Shown here piece after piece: positions 7,334 to 15,567 of a stretch of 64,000 bases of DNA. Position numbers and translations under genes: made by a program. Within the stretch, counting starts at the first letter, position 1, and each line of letters opens with the position of its first letter. The notes beneath the pieces are model-generated. The model ran no database searches, was not told the origin of the DNA, and saw only the letters and a list, made by a program, of their open reading frames with translations. Source of the DNA: JADLGL01 sp050184415 (lineage in GTDB: Bacteria; Pseudomonadota; Alphaproteobacteria; Rhizobiales; Kaistiaceae); NCBI GenBank assembly GCA_050184415.1, contig JBFXAJ010000001.1, positions 124,001 through 188,000 on the forward strand. The letters run 5' to 3'.

Positions 7334-8986
7334 ATGGCGCGGCAGTTCATCTATCACATGCATGGCCTCTCGAAGGCCTATTCGGGCGGCAAGAAGGTCC
7401 TCGACGGGATCAACCTCCAATTCTATCCGGACGCCAAGATCGGCGTGCTCGGCCCCAACGGCTCGGGCAAGTCGACGCTGCTGCGCATCATGGCCGGCAT
7501 GGACAAGGAGTACACTGGCGAGGCCTGGCTCGCGGACGGCGCGACCGTCGGCTACCTCGCGCAGGAGCCGCAGCTCGACCCGACCAAGGACGTGATGGGC
7601 AACGTCATGGAGGGCGTCGCCAAGAAGAAGGCGATCCTCGACCGCTACAACGAGCTGATGATGAACTACTCCGACGAGACCGCGGAGGAGGGCGCCAGGC
7701 TCCAGGACCTCATCGACAGCCAGAACCTCTGGGACCTCGAAGCGCAGGTCGAGCAGGCGATGGATTCGCTCGGCTGTCCGCCGGGTGATGCCGACGTGAC
7801 CCGCCTCTCAGGCGGCGAGAAGCGCCGCGTCGCGCTGTGCCGGCTCCTTCTTGCCCAGCCCGACCTCCTGCTCCTCGACGAGCCGACGAACCACCTCGAC
7901 GCCGAGACGGTGCACTGGCTCGAGAATCACCTCCGGAATTATCCGGGCTCGATCCTCATCGTCACCCACGACCGCTATTTCCTCGACAATGTCACCGGCT
8001 GGATCCTCGAGCTCGATCGCGGCCGCGGCATTCCTTACGAGGGCAACTACTCGGTCTATCTCGACAAGAAGGCCAAGCGCCTCGCGCAGGAAGGCCGCGA
8101 GGAAGCGGCGCGGCAGCGCGCGCTCACCGCCGAGCGCGAATGGATCCAAGCCTCGCCGCGCGCCCGCCAGGCGAAGTCAAAGGCGCGCATCAAGGCCTAT
8201 GACGAGCTCGTCAAGCGCGCCGACGACCGCAAGCCCGGCGAGGTCCAGATCCTCATCCCGGCCGGCGAGCGGCTCGGGCAGAACGTCATCGACGTCGAGA
8301 ACCTGTCGAAAGGCTATGGCGACCGGCTCCTGATCGACGGCCTCTCCTTCAAGCTGCCGCCGGGCGGCATCGTCGGCATCATCGGCCCGAACGGCGCGGG
8401 CAAGACCACGCTGTTCCGGATGATCATCGGCGAGGAGAAGCCCGACGCCGGCTCGATCACGCTCGGCGACACCGTCCATCTCGGCTATGTCGACCAGAAC
8501 CGCTCGCTCGACCCGAACAAGACCGTCTGGGAGGAGATCTCGGACGGCCAGGAGATCATCAAGCTCGGCAAGCGCGAGGTGAACTCGCGGGCCTATGTCG
8601 GCGCCTTCAACTTCAAGGGCGGCGACCAGCAGCAGCGGGTCGGCAACCTCTCGGGCGGCCAGCGCAACCGCGTCCACCTCGCGAAGCTCCTCAAGACCGG
8701 CTCCAACGTCCTCCTCCTCGACGAGCCGACCAACGACCTCGACACCGAGACGCTCGCCGCGCTCGAGGACGCCCTCGAGGACTACGCCGGCTGCGCGGTC
8801 ATCATCAGCCACGACCGCATGTTCCTCGACCGCATGGCGACCCACATCCTCGCCTTCGAGGGCGACAGCCATGTCGAGTGGTTCGAGGGCAATTTCGCCG
8901 ACTATGAGGAAGACAAGAAGCGGCGGCTCGGCGAGGATTCGGTGATGCCGAAGCGGATCAAGTACAAGCAGTTCGCGCGGGCTTAG
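7334..8986 (+). CDS. ettA: Energy-dependent translational throttle ATPase (ABC-F)
   Basis: A 550-residue soluble ABC-F protein with two ATPase domains. Walker A motifs are GPNGSGKST and GPNGAGKTT, signatures LSGGEKRR and LSGGQRNR, and Walker B sites LLLLDEPTNHLDAE and VLLLDEPTNDLDTE. The linker between domains carries the short arm typical of EttA rather than the long coiled coil of Uup. EttA binds the ribosomal E site and restrains the first elongation step when ADP is high. Length matches the family. A single-gene unit; the 100-bp region upstream presumably holds its promoter. Confidence 0.95.
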   Translation: MARQFIYHMHGLSKAYSGGKKVLDGINLQFYPDAKIGVLGPNGSGKSTLLRIMAGMDKEYTGEAWLADGATVGYLAQEPQLDPTKDVMGNVMEGVAKKKAILDRYNELMMNYSDETAEEGARLQDLIDSQNLWDLEAQVEQAMDSLGCPPGDADVTRLSGGEKRRVALCRLLLAQPDLLLLDEPTNHLDAETVHWLENHLRNYPGSILIVTHDRYFLDNVTGWILELDRGRGIPYEGNYSVYLDKKAKRLAQEGREEAARQRALTAEREWIQASPRARQAKSKARIKAYDELVKRADDRKPGEVQILIPAGERLGQNVIDVENLSKGYGDRLLIDGLSFKLPPGGIVGIIGPNGAGKTTLFRMIIGEEKPDAGSITLGDTVHLGYVDQNRSLDPNKTVWEEISDGQEIIKLGKREVNSRAYVGAFNFKGGDQQQRVGNLSGGQRNRVHLAKLLKTGSNVLLLDEPTNDLDTETLAALEDALEDYAGCAVIISHDRMFLDRMATHILAFEGDSHVEWFEGNFADYEEDKKRRLGEDSVMPKRIKYKQFARA

Positions 8987-9014
8987 AAGAGACGGACGCA
9001 GGCAGGGGGACTGG

Positions 9015-9818
9015 ATGTTTGAGGAACTCCGGAAACGTCACTTCACCGTAGAGTTCCACTCGCACGCTGAGGCCATCCTGGGAGTGGACTTTCCTCAGGC
9101 GGTCGAAGAACTCGAGAAAGCGCTCCTCGGCGCTTCTATTCCTGTTGAAGAGATCGTCGCTGGCGGGGGCGGCGAGACCAAGAACACCCAGCGGCTGCGG
9201 CGCAGTCTCGCTGCTGTCGGCTGGAAGACCAAAGAGTTTCGGGTTGAAAAGAGGATCAATGACGTCCCGCGTGAATCCATCACACATAAGATGGATCACG
9301 TTCGGACCTTTCCAACAACGGCCGGCTCGGAGTCTACGATTGCACTTGAGATTGAGTGGAACAATAAGGATCCTTTCTTCGATCGCGACCTCGAGAACTT
9401 CAAGCGGCTTCACGCAGAGGGAGCCATCTCGGTCGGCGTGATTGTGACTCGTGGCAAGAGCCTTCATGACAACATGAGGGACTTGATCGGGCGTTTCTAC
9501 GATCAGCGTAAGATCGACGGCTACGGTGATCTACTACGCTGGGGATACGATCCTACGTCCAAGCAGAGAGCGGCTATTCAGAAGCGAGTAGAACGGAAGA
9601 AGGCGCCGCTGCCCTTTCGCGACGCCTTTATCGACAAGTTCGTGGCCGACAAGTTCGGCGAGGCCACCACCCACTGGCGCAAGTTGGAGGATCGGGTGAA
9701 CCGGGGCGTTGGGAACCCATGCCCCCTCCTGCTCATAGGCCTGCCGGACACGACCGTGACCTTTGGCGAGGATCCATCGGATTTGGACGCCGTGATCGAG
9801 GCAGTGAGTGGGGACTAA
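9015..9818 (+). CDS. Type II restriction endonuclease, BglII/BstYI-like
   Basis: A 267-residue protein resembling the BglII family of PD-(D/E)XK nucleases. The likely active site is Asp in HKMDHV followed by Glu-X-Glu in IALEIEWNNKD, matching the D...ExQ layout of BglII, then FFDRDLENF. The gene has visibly lower GC and more AT-ending codons than its neighbours, pointing to acquisition. It converges on an adenine methyltransferase 4 bp away, making a restriction-modification pair. BglII and BstYI cut at AGATCT and RGATCY; the target here cannot be told from sequence. Confidence 0.75.
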   Translation: MFEELRKRHFTVEFHSHAEAILGVDFPQAVEELEKALLGASIPVEEIVAGGGGETKNTQRLRRSLAAVGWKTKEFRVEKRINDVPRESITHKMDHVRTFPTTAGSESTIALEIEWNNKDPFFDRDLENFKRLHAEGAISVGVIVTRGKSLHDNMRDLIGRFYDQRKIDGYGDLLRWGYDPTSKQRAAIQKRVERKKAPLPFRDAFIDKFVADKFGEATTHWRKLEDRVNRGVGNPCPLLLIGLPDTTVTFGEDPSDLDAVIEAVSGD

Positions 9819-9822
9819 CGGA

Positions 9823-10470
9823 TCAGGGCGCGCCGGCGCGGGAGCGACTATTATACGAGTATGTGTTCCATGACGGCTCATACGAATCGTCCGCTTGGCT
9901 TCCCCAGTAGGCCCAACCTTGCCGCGTACCTCGTGCGAAAAGTTCCAGGTAGGGACCCCTCGAACAGGATTCGATCAGCGCGTATTGCTCGTCGGGCTTC
10001 CGGGAATGCTCACGCTTCCGGCTGGAAACATAGTTTACCTGGCGACGGCCCGCGGCCTCAGTTCGCGCGTTCTTGCCTCTCACACCAAACAACAAAAGCT
10101 CGGTGACGTTGCGAAAGTAGAAGCCTACCCCGCGACCGTCAGAGCCGCCGTCTTTCCGCACCTTGTGCCAGACGATATTGGATTTGTACTGGAACCCCCA
10201 CGCTGCCATGACGCGGAGCCCTTCCGGCAGGAGAGCGTTCGGAACCCAGAGATAAAGATGGGCGGGCGCGTAGGTTAGGTCACCCACCGGTAATCTGCAG
10301 ATCTCGTCGGTCGTCATCGTCTCGTAGCGTGATAGGCGACGATGTTCGGGCGCGACCTTCCCTGTCCGATTTGTGAATCTCCACGGCGGATCTGCCAGGA
10401 CGGTGTGGAAGCGTCGGCCGGCTACTGAGCGGATCAAGTCCGATGCGGCGTCAGTTGGATGGATCGTCAT
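9823..10470 (-). CDS. MT-A70 family DNA adenine methyltransferase
   Basis: A 215-residue methyltransferase with catalytic DPPW in TVLADPPWRFTN, and the MT-A70 pattern of HLYLWVPNALLPEGLRVM and NIVWHKVRKDG. It is likely to methylate adenine N6 in the recognition site of the convergent endonuclease. The start at 10470 is chosen because the catalytic domain begins shortly after and GGGGACC lies upstream; ATG 10497 is possible. The C-terminal 25 residues are Ser/Tyr/Arg-rich. Known BglII-family enzymes have often been paired with other methyltransferase classes, so the pairing is unusual. Confidence 0.82.
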   Translation of the reverse strand: MTIHPTDAASDLIRSVAGRRFHTVLADPPWRFTNRTGKVAPEHRRLSRYETMTTDEICRLPVGDLTYAPAHLYLWVPNALLPEGLRVMAAWGFQYKSNIVWHKVRKDGGSDGRGVGFYFRNVTELLLFGVRGKNARTEAAGRRQVNYVSSRKREHSRKPDEQYALIESCSRGPYLELFARGTRQGWAYWGSQADDSYEPSWNTYSYNSRSRAGAP

Positions 10471-10768
10471 TGGCGGTCCCCGATCTGACGTGAACATAAA
10501 GAGAACATCGGATCCTGTAAATAGGCTACACGTTGCGTGTTGAGTCCGGCGAGGGTTGTAGGCGATTGTCCCCAACGATGTATCGATCGGATCGCAGCTC
10601 GTCGGCCGGCAAAGCGACAGAAGCCGATCCTGCTTCGTTTGGTCGAAGACTCAGCCTTCAGACCTCGCACGATCTCAGCAGGGCGAGGTCCGCGGCCGGC
10701 AGGCGATAGAGGCCGATATCCGACTGCGCGCTGCGCAGCGGCTGAGAGGGCGAAGTAGCTCGCCGGGC

Positions 10769-11140
10769 TTAGGCTGCCGCATCTCGCGCCGCGGCTTTGG
10801 CTCCGATGAGCGTCGCGGCGTCGAGATTCCAGTGCTCGACGAGGGCGCGGATCATAGCCTTCGATAGCTCGCGCTTGCCGGCCAGCACCTCGGCGGCGCG
10901 GCTGCTGGAGCCCAGGACGCCCGCGAGCTCGGCCTGCGTCAGGCCACGATTCTCCATGCTGGCCTTGAGATAGGCGACCGGCTCCAACGGCTCCTCGGCG
11001 ACGTGTTCGGCCTCCCATGCGAGGACGAGGACTGTAAGGATCTCAAGTTCGTCGTTCGTCTCGGCGTCGGCACCGGTCACCAGCTTGTCGATACGCGCGG
11101 TGGCGCGACGATAGTCGGCCTCGGTCCGGATCGGCCTCAT
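10769..11140 (-). CDS. higA: HigA-type antitoxin
   Basis: A 123-residue antitoxin with a C-terminal Cro/C1-type helix-turn-helix (LTQAELAGVLGSSSRAAEVLAGKR) and an acidic N-terminal half that would wrap the toxin. ATG 11140 follows the toxin stop by 2 nt; a TTG six bases earlier is unlikely. Toxin-first order is characteristic of higBA modules. The antitoxin should repress its own operon through the HTH domain. The 10498-10768 stretch downstream holds no gene that I can support. Confidence 0.85.
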   Translation of the reverse strand: MRPIRTEADYRRATARIDKLVTGADAETNDELEILTVLVLAWEAEHVAEEPLEPVAYLKASMENRGLTQAELAGVLGSSSRAAEVLAGKRELSKAMIRALVEHWNLDAATLIGAKAAARDAAA

Positions 11141-11142
11141 GG

Positions 11143-11436
11143 TCAAATCTTTCCTGCGTCAATACGGTCATACTCAGCGTGTGTGCCGACGAAACGGATG
11201 TAGAGGCGGCCCTTGCTGAGCAAGCAGAGAACAACGAGGCGAAACTTGTTTCCGCCGATGTTGAAGACAACACGGTTGTCGCCCACGAGGTCGGCCGTCC
11301 TCGCATACGCCTTGATATCGTGCGGCGTTCGCCAACGCGCCACCGAGGCGTCCTTGAGCCAGGCTCGCAGCGGAGTCTCGGCAGCGGGGTGGCGGCGCCA
11401 GAAATCCTGCAGCGTTTTCTTCTTGACTACATGCAC
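11143..11436 (-). CDS. higB: HigB-type mRNA interferase toxin
   Basis: A 97-residue toxin of the HigB_toxin family (RelE-like fold), with family signature VVFNIGGNKFRLVV and IRFVGTHAEYDRID. These proteins cleave mRNA on the ribosome when the antitoxin is lost. GTG 11436 is the start, with GGGAG about 11 nt upstream. It is cotranscribed with the antitoxin gene. Together with the neighbouring restriction-modification pair it forms an addiction-rich island. Confidence 0.88.
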   Translation of the reverse strand: MHVVKKKTLQDFWRRHPAAETPLRAWLKDASVARWRTPHDIKAYARTADLVGDNRVVFNIGGNKFRLVVLCLLSKGRLYIRFVGTHAEYDRIDAGKI

Positions 11437-11490
11437 GGTGAAGGTTGCTCCCAGAATGGGAGCGCGTCAAGGGCCGTCGCGCCGTTTGCC

Positions 11491-12034
11491 ATGACCATCC
11501 GCATCGCCACCGGCCGCCTCATCCTCCGCCCGCTGGCGCCGGAGGACATCCCCATCATCCAGCGCGCCGCCTCCGATCCGCGCGTGGCGGTGTGGAACCG
11601 CGAGCATCGAGCATCCCTATCCGGCCGACGGCGCCGAGCGCTTCGTGGCCAAGGCGATGGCGGCAGATTCGGCCGTGCGGCTCCGACTCGCCGTCGCGCT
11701 AAGGGAAGGTGGCCAGCTCATCGGCGTCATCGGCACGTGGCTGAGGGACGGTGAAGCAGTCATTGGCTACTGGATCGATCCGGGCCAGTGGCGCAAGGGT
11801 TACGGCTGGGAGGCGTTGGGGGCACTCCTCGACCATCTCGCCAACGAGCGCGGCATCCGGGTGTTCAAAGCCGGCACCAAACCCGACAATGCCGCGTCCA
11901 TCGGCCTCCTGCGCAAGGCAGGCTTTCTGCATGTCGGCGAGCGCGAGGACGTCTTCCCCGCCCGCGGGACCGACCCGGTCCGTACCCTTCTCTGGCGCCT
12001 TGATATAGGCAGCGAGGGGTTGCCTCCACGATAG
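11491..12034 (+). pseudogene. GNAT acetyltransferase broken by a frameshift
   Basis: The N-terminal part (MTIRIATGRLILRPLAPED from ATG 11491) is a RimJ/RimL-type acetyltransferase start. After the codons for DPRVAV the frame is lost, and homology resumes one frame over as GTASIEHPYPADGAERF, continuing to GYWIDPGQWRKGYGWEAL (acetyl-CoA loop) and the end at 12034. The slip lies near 11590-11597 and is equivalent to one extra base. It is either a recent pseudogene or a sequencing error; the rest of the protein looks intact. Confidence 0.75.
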
Positions 12035-12045
12035 GGCATTCGCTT

Positions 12046-12813
12046 ATGTCCGACTGGTCCCCGAAACAGTATCTCCGCTTCGCCAACGAGCGGACCCGCG
12101 CCGCGGTCGAGCTCCTGGCGCGGGTGCCGCTCGAGGCGCCACGCACGGTCGTGGATGTCGGCTGCGGCCCTGGCAATTCGACCGAACTCCTCGCCGCGCG
12201 CTTTCCCGACGCCGCGATCTCGGCCTTCGATTCCTCACCAGCGATGATCGAGGCGGCGCGGGCGCGGCTGCCGGGCGTTCGCTTCGCGGTGGCTGACGTG
12301 GCGAGTTGGACCCCGGCGGCGGACACGGACGTCGTCTTCTCCAATGCCGTGCTGCAATGGGTGCCGGGGCATCTCGACATCCTCGAGCGCGCGCTCGGCG
12401 CGCTGCGCCCCGGCGCGGTGCTTGCGGTGCAGATCCCGGACAACAAGTCCGAGCCGAACCATGTGCTGATGCGCGAGACCGCAATCGGCATCGGCCGCGG
12501 CGACGTCGTCCGCGACGCCGAGTCGTTGCGGGACACAGTGCATAGCGCCGACGTCTATTATCGGCGCCTGGCGCCGCTTGCGGTGCTCGACCTCTGGCAC
12601 ACCACCTACATCCACGTCCTCGCCGGTCATGACGCCATCGTCGAATGGCTGAAGGGGACCGGCCTCCGGCCCTATCTCGATGCACTCGGGGCGGACACCG
12701 ACGCCTTCCTCGCCGGCTATCGCGATCGGATCGCGGCCGCGTATCCCGTCCACGCCGGCGGCGAAGTGCTGCTGCCGTTCCCGCGGCTCTTCATGGTGGC
12801 GGTGCGGCGTTAG
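12046..12813 (+). CDS. tam: Trans-aconitate 2-methyltransferase
   Basis: A 255-residue SAM-dependent class I methyltransferase. Motif I is VVDVGCGPGNSTELL, the acidic SAM residue is in AFDSSPAMIEAA, and post-motifs NAVLQWVPGH and AVQIPDNKSEPNH are highly typical of Tam, which methylates trans-aconitate formed spontaneously from cis-aconitate. Length matches the family. It is cytoplasmic. It begins 11 bp after the broken GNAT gene. A hairpin spans its stop codon. Confidence 0.9.
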   Translation: MSDWSPKQYLRFANERTRAAVELLARVPLEAPRTVVDVGCGPGNSTELLAARFPDAAISAFDSSPAMIEAARARLPGVRFAVADVASWTPAADTDVVFSNAVLQWVPGHLDILERALGALRPGAVLAVQIPDNKSEPNHVLMRETAIGIGRGDVVRDAESLRDTVHSADVYYRRLAPLAVLDLWHTTYIHVLAGHDAIVEWLKGTGLRPYLDALGADTDAFLAGYRDRIAAAYPVHAGGEVLLPFPRLFMVAVRR

Positions 12814-12828
12814 CGCCGCGGCCATGAA
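12790..12828 (+). terminator. Hairpin spanning the tam stop codon
   Basis: Nested inverted repeats: outer arms TTCATGG and CCATGAA, inner arms GCGGCG (12804-12809) and CGCCGC (12814-12819). The tam stop codon begins in the loop. There is no T-run after it, so it may be a transcript-end stabiliser rather than a strong intrinsic terminator. Confidence 0.5.
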
Positions 12829-13136
12829 GAGATGGAGCATCGCAACCTGACGGTGGCCGACGACGGGGTAGAGGAGGGCGCCGGTGTGGCTCGCGGTCAG
12901 CGTGGCGAAGGTGCGCCCGCGGCGCGGGCGTCCTGGAGCATACGCCTCCGCCGCGGGGGTTCGGCGGACGACCCACTCCTCGATGCGGTACTCACCACGG
13001 CGGCGGGGGCCGTCGCGCATCACGGTCAGCGGGCCGATGCGTTCGCGCCGTAGGGGTGGGTCCGGCTGCGGTTCCGGCAGAGCGCGCCGATGAAGGCGGC
13101 CGCCGCCCGTTCGACGTCGCCGTCAGGATCCGGCAT
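12815..13136 (-). pseudogene. Possible decayed small gene
   Basis: On the minus strand ATG 13136 opens a 36-codon frame ending in RNRSRTHPYGANASAR. A second frame then continues as ERIGPLTVMRDGPRRRG, EYRIEEWVVRRTP and GALLYPVVGHRQVAM, which reads like natural protein sequence, before running into the antisense of tam. A single frameshift near 13040 would join them. I recognise no family. The rest of 12814-13262 shows no other gene. Confidence 0.22.
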
Positions 13137-13262
13137 CGCGCCCGTCCTCACTCAGGCTGCCTGCGGCCACTCCCTGCCGGGGGAAGCGGCAAAGGATATT
13201 GGTTTTCGCGCGCTCTGAGACCTGTTGTATGGTCGGCGGCGTCCCGAACGCGAGGGGGCGGA

Positions 13263-14036
13263 ATGGCGGGCACGATTGCGCTCCGTGGGGGCCTTGCCGC
13301 ACGCGGACGGCCGGCGCTTCGCGCCGCGGCCGCGGCAGCGCTCGTCTTTGCGGCAGCGGCGGCGGCAGCGTTCGATCCTACGGAGGTCGACCGGCTGTGG
13401 CGGACCAATGTCTGCGTCCGCTGCGACCTTGCCGAGGCGGACCTTTCGGGCGCGGCGCTGCCCGGCGTGATCCTGACCGATGCGCTGCTGTGGGATGCCG
13501 ACCTCGCCAACGCCGACCTCAACGGCGCCTATCTCAGGGGAGCGCGGCTGTCGCGCGCCAATCTGGCAGGGGCGCAGCTTTCGGGCGCCGATCTCGCCGG
13601 CACCAACATGACCGGCGCCGACCTCAGCGGTGCCGATCTCAGAGGCGCCATCTTCTGGCGCGCAGTCGTCGTCGGCGCGACGCTGGCGGATGCCGGCCTC
13701 CAGTCCGCTGACCTCAGCGACGCCTATTTCGTCGAGGCCGATCTTCGAAACGCGCTCCTCGGCAATGCGCGCCTCGTCAGGACCGATTTCAGGAACGCCG
13801 ATTTGACCGGCGCGAACCTCACCAATGCCACGCTCGACGGGACCCTCCTCGGTGGCACGATCCTCCGCGGTGCGGTCCTCGAGGGCGCGCGGATGAACGG
13901 CGTCTATCTCGCGCATGCCGACCTCACCGACGCCAATCTTCACTTCGCCGAGTTCATCGACGTCGACCTGACGGGCGCCGTCCTGTGCCGGACCGTCATG
14001 CCCGGCGGCGACATCGACAATCGCGACTGCCCGTAG
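13263..14036 (+). CDS. Exported pentapeptide-repeat protein
   Basis: A 257-residue protein. An Ala-rich signal peptide (about residues 1-36) is followed by DPTEVDRLWRTNVCVRCDL and then a long run of A(D/N)LXX repeats, for example ADLSGADLRGAIF and ADLTGANLTNATL, forming a right-handed beta-helix to the end. The cap motif CxxCDL is repeated in the second pentapeptide protein of this window (31703-33202). The C-terminus ends with a Cys-containing MPGGDIDNRDC segment. ATG 13263 has GAGGGGGCGG directly before it. A periplasmic structural or binding role is likely; partners are unknown. Confidence 0.85.
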   Translation: MAGTIALRGGLAARGRPALRAAAAAALVFAAAAAAAFDPTEVDRLWRTNVCVRCDLAEADLSGAALPGVILTDALLWDADLANADLNGAYLRGARLSRANLAGAQLSGADLAGTNMTGADLSGADLRGAIFWRAVVVGATLADAGLQSADLSDAYFVEADLRNALLGNARLVRTDFRNADLTGANLTNATLDGTLLGGTILRGAVLEGARMNGVYLAHADLTDANLHFAEFIDVDLTGAVLCRTVMPGGDIDNRDCP

Positions 14037-14125
14037 GGCAATGACGCGCCGGAAGGATTGGCGCGGGGCGGACGAACTCTGCTAGCGTGCCGGCGCCGAG
14101 CCGACCGAAGAGCCGACCGCCGCAC

Positions 14126-14677
14126 ATGCCAGCCACCAATGCCGCGGATCTCGAACGGTTGCTGGGCGACATCGCGCGCGGCGACCGGCGGGCGTTCCAG
14201 GCGCTCTATGGCGCGACATCCGCGAAACTTTACGGGGTCGTGCTCCGTATCTCCCGCGACGCCGGAGTGGCCCAGGACGTCCTGCAGGAGACCTACGTCA
14301 AGGTGTGGACGCGCGCCGGGAGATATCGGGGCTCGGAGGGCAGCCCGATCGGCTGGCTGGTCGCGATCGCCCGGAACACCGCGATCGACGGGATCAGGCG
14401 GCGGTCGGACATCGTCCTTGGCATGGACGCCGACGGGCGGAGCGTCGTGGAGGATCTCGCCGCGGCGGTCGGCGGTCCCGACCCGGAGGACACGCGGGCG
14501 CTGAAGGGATGTCTCGAAGCGCTCGAGGAACCGCAGCGCGACTGCATCGTCCTCGCCTATTGCTGGGGCTCGTCGCGGGAAGAGCTCGCGGAGAAATTCG
14601 ATCGGCCGGTAGGCACGATCAAGACCTGGCTGCATCGCGGCCTTCTGAGTCTGAGGGCCTGTCTGGACGGCAAATGA
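14126..14677 (+). CDS. ECF sigma factor (SigK/RpoE-like)
   Basis: A 183-residue extracytoplasmic-function sigma factor. Region 2 is seen in DVLQETYVKVWTRAGRY and GWLVAIARNTAIDGIRR; region 4 in EEPQRDCIVLAYCWG, SREELAEKFDRPVGTIKTWLHRGLLSL. ATG 14126 is preferred to the upstream GTG 14087. The stop overlaps the start of an RskA-type anti-sigma gene, so the pair belongs to the SigK-RskA group, where membrane sequestration is relieved by a signal outside the cytoplasm. The regulon is unknown. Confidence 0.92.
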   Translation: MPATNAADLERLLGDIARGDRRAFQALYGATSAKLYGVVLRISRDAGVAQDVLQETYVKVWTRAGRYRGSEGSPIGWLVAIARNTAIDGIRRRSDIVLGMDADGRSVVEDLAAAVGGPDPEDTRALKGCLEALEEPQRDCIVLAYCWGSSREELAEKFDRPVGTIKTWLHRGLLSLRACLDGK

Positions 14678-15399
14678 CGAACGAGGAACGCACAGCGCTC
14701 GCGGGGGAATATGTGCTTGGCACGCTCACGGCGGCCGATCGCGAAGCCGTCGAGCGCATGCTCGCCGGCGATCCGGAGCTTGCGGCCGAGGTGCGGCGCT
14801 GGGAAGCGCGCCTCCATCCGCTGGCGTCCGCCGCCCCTTCGGTCGAACCGCCGGCGAGCGTGTGGGTGGAGGTCGCCGGCCGGATCGACGGTATCGCGAG
14901 CCCACCTCCTGTGGCTGCGGCTAACGAGAACAACCTCCTCGAGCTGCGGCGAAAGGTCGGCATCTGGCGCACCGCGACCGTCGCCTTCGGCCTCCTCGCC
15001 GCGGCGATCATCGCGGTGTTCTTCCTGGCCCCCATCCGCGATGCCAACGCGCCGCGCGATCGCTACATCGCGTTCGTGAACCAGGATGGCGGCCTGCCGC
15101 CGATCGTCGTCGACTTCGATCCGGCGACCGGCATCGTGACGGCGCAGAGCCTCGGCGCCGACGCGCCGGCCGACCGCAGCTACGAGCTGTGGTATATCGG
15201 CGCCGGCCGCGATCCCCTGTCGCTCGGCGTGCTCGACGATGTGGGAGCGACGATCGTGGTCGCCGCGGCGGAGATCGTCGACTTCAACCCGGCCGGCGCG
15301 GTCTTTGCGATCACCGACGAACCGCCCGGCGGCGCCCCGGAAGGCATTCCGACCGGGCCTGTTCTCTTCCAGGGCGAACTCGCGCGGGCGACGTTCTAG
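14674..15399 (+). CDS. Anti-sigma factor, RskA-like
   Basis: A 241-residue single-pass membrane protein. Residues 1-80 form the sigma-binding anti-sigma domain (LAGEYVLGTLTAADREAVERM, typical of RskA). One membrane helix lies near 109-127 (VAFGLLAAAIIAVFFLAPI), and a periplasmic RskA domain covers about 140-241, including RSYELWYIGAGRDPLSLG. It shares ATGA with the sigma gene. It should hold the sigma factor inactive at the inner membrane. Confidence 0.9.
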   Translation: MTNEERTALAGEYVLGTLTAADREAVERMLAGDPELAAEVRRWEARLHPLASAAPSVEPPASVWVEVAGRIDGIASPPPVAAANENNLLELRRKVGIWRTATVAFGLLAAAIIAVFFLAPIRDANAPRDRYIAFVNQDGGLPPIVVDFDPATGIVTAQSLGADAPADRSYELWYIGAGRDPLSLGVLDDVGATIVVAAAEIVDFNPAGAVFAITDEPPGGAPEGIPTGPVLFQGELARATF

Positions 15400-15420
15400 G
15401 TCCGGTGAAAGCTGCGACTA

Positions 15421-15461
15421 CACAATATCTCCTCTTGTCCCCGAATTAGCCCTATATTGTG
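15421..15461. promoter_or_regulatory. Spaced inverted repeat upstream of luxR
   Basis: Perfect 8-bp arms CACAATAT (15421-15428) and ATATTGTG (15454-15461), centre to centre 33 bp, about three helical turns. It lies in an unusually AT-rich patch about 110 bp before the luxR start. It could bind a regulator as two half-sites or overlap the luxR promoter. It does not resemble a lux box. Confidence 0.4.
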
Positions 15462-15567
15462 ACCAGCGGTTGCCGGCGGACACGTCTTCGCGCGGCGCAA
15501 TTGATAGAGAAAGTATCCAGGCAGGGGGGCGCCGCGTGCGCCGCTTCGCGTCGGCATTTCGGGGTCC

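Noticed and set aside
10498..10768. A minus-strand open frame between higA and the methyltransferase
   Set aside because: It continues into the higA region out of frame, has no ribosome site, and its composition is unstructured Arg/Ser/Ala; no support for a gene.
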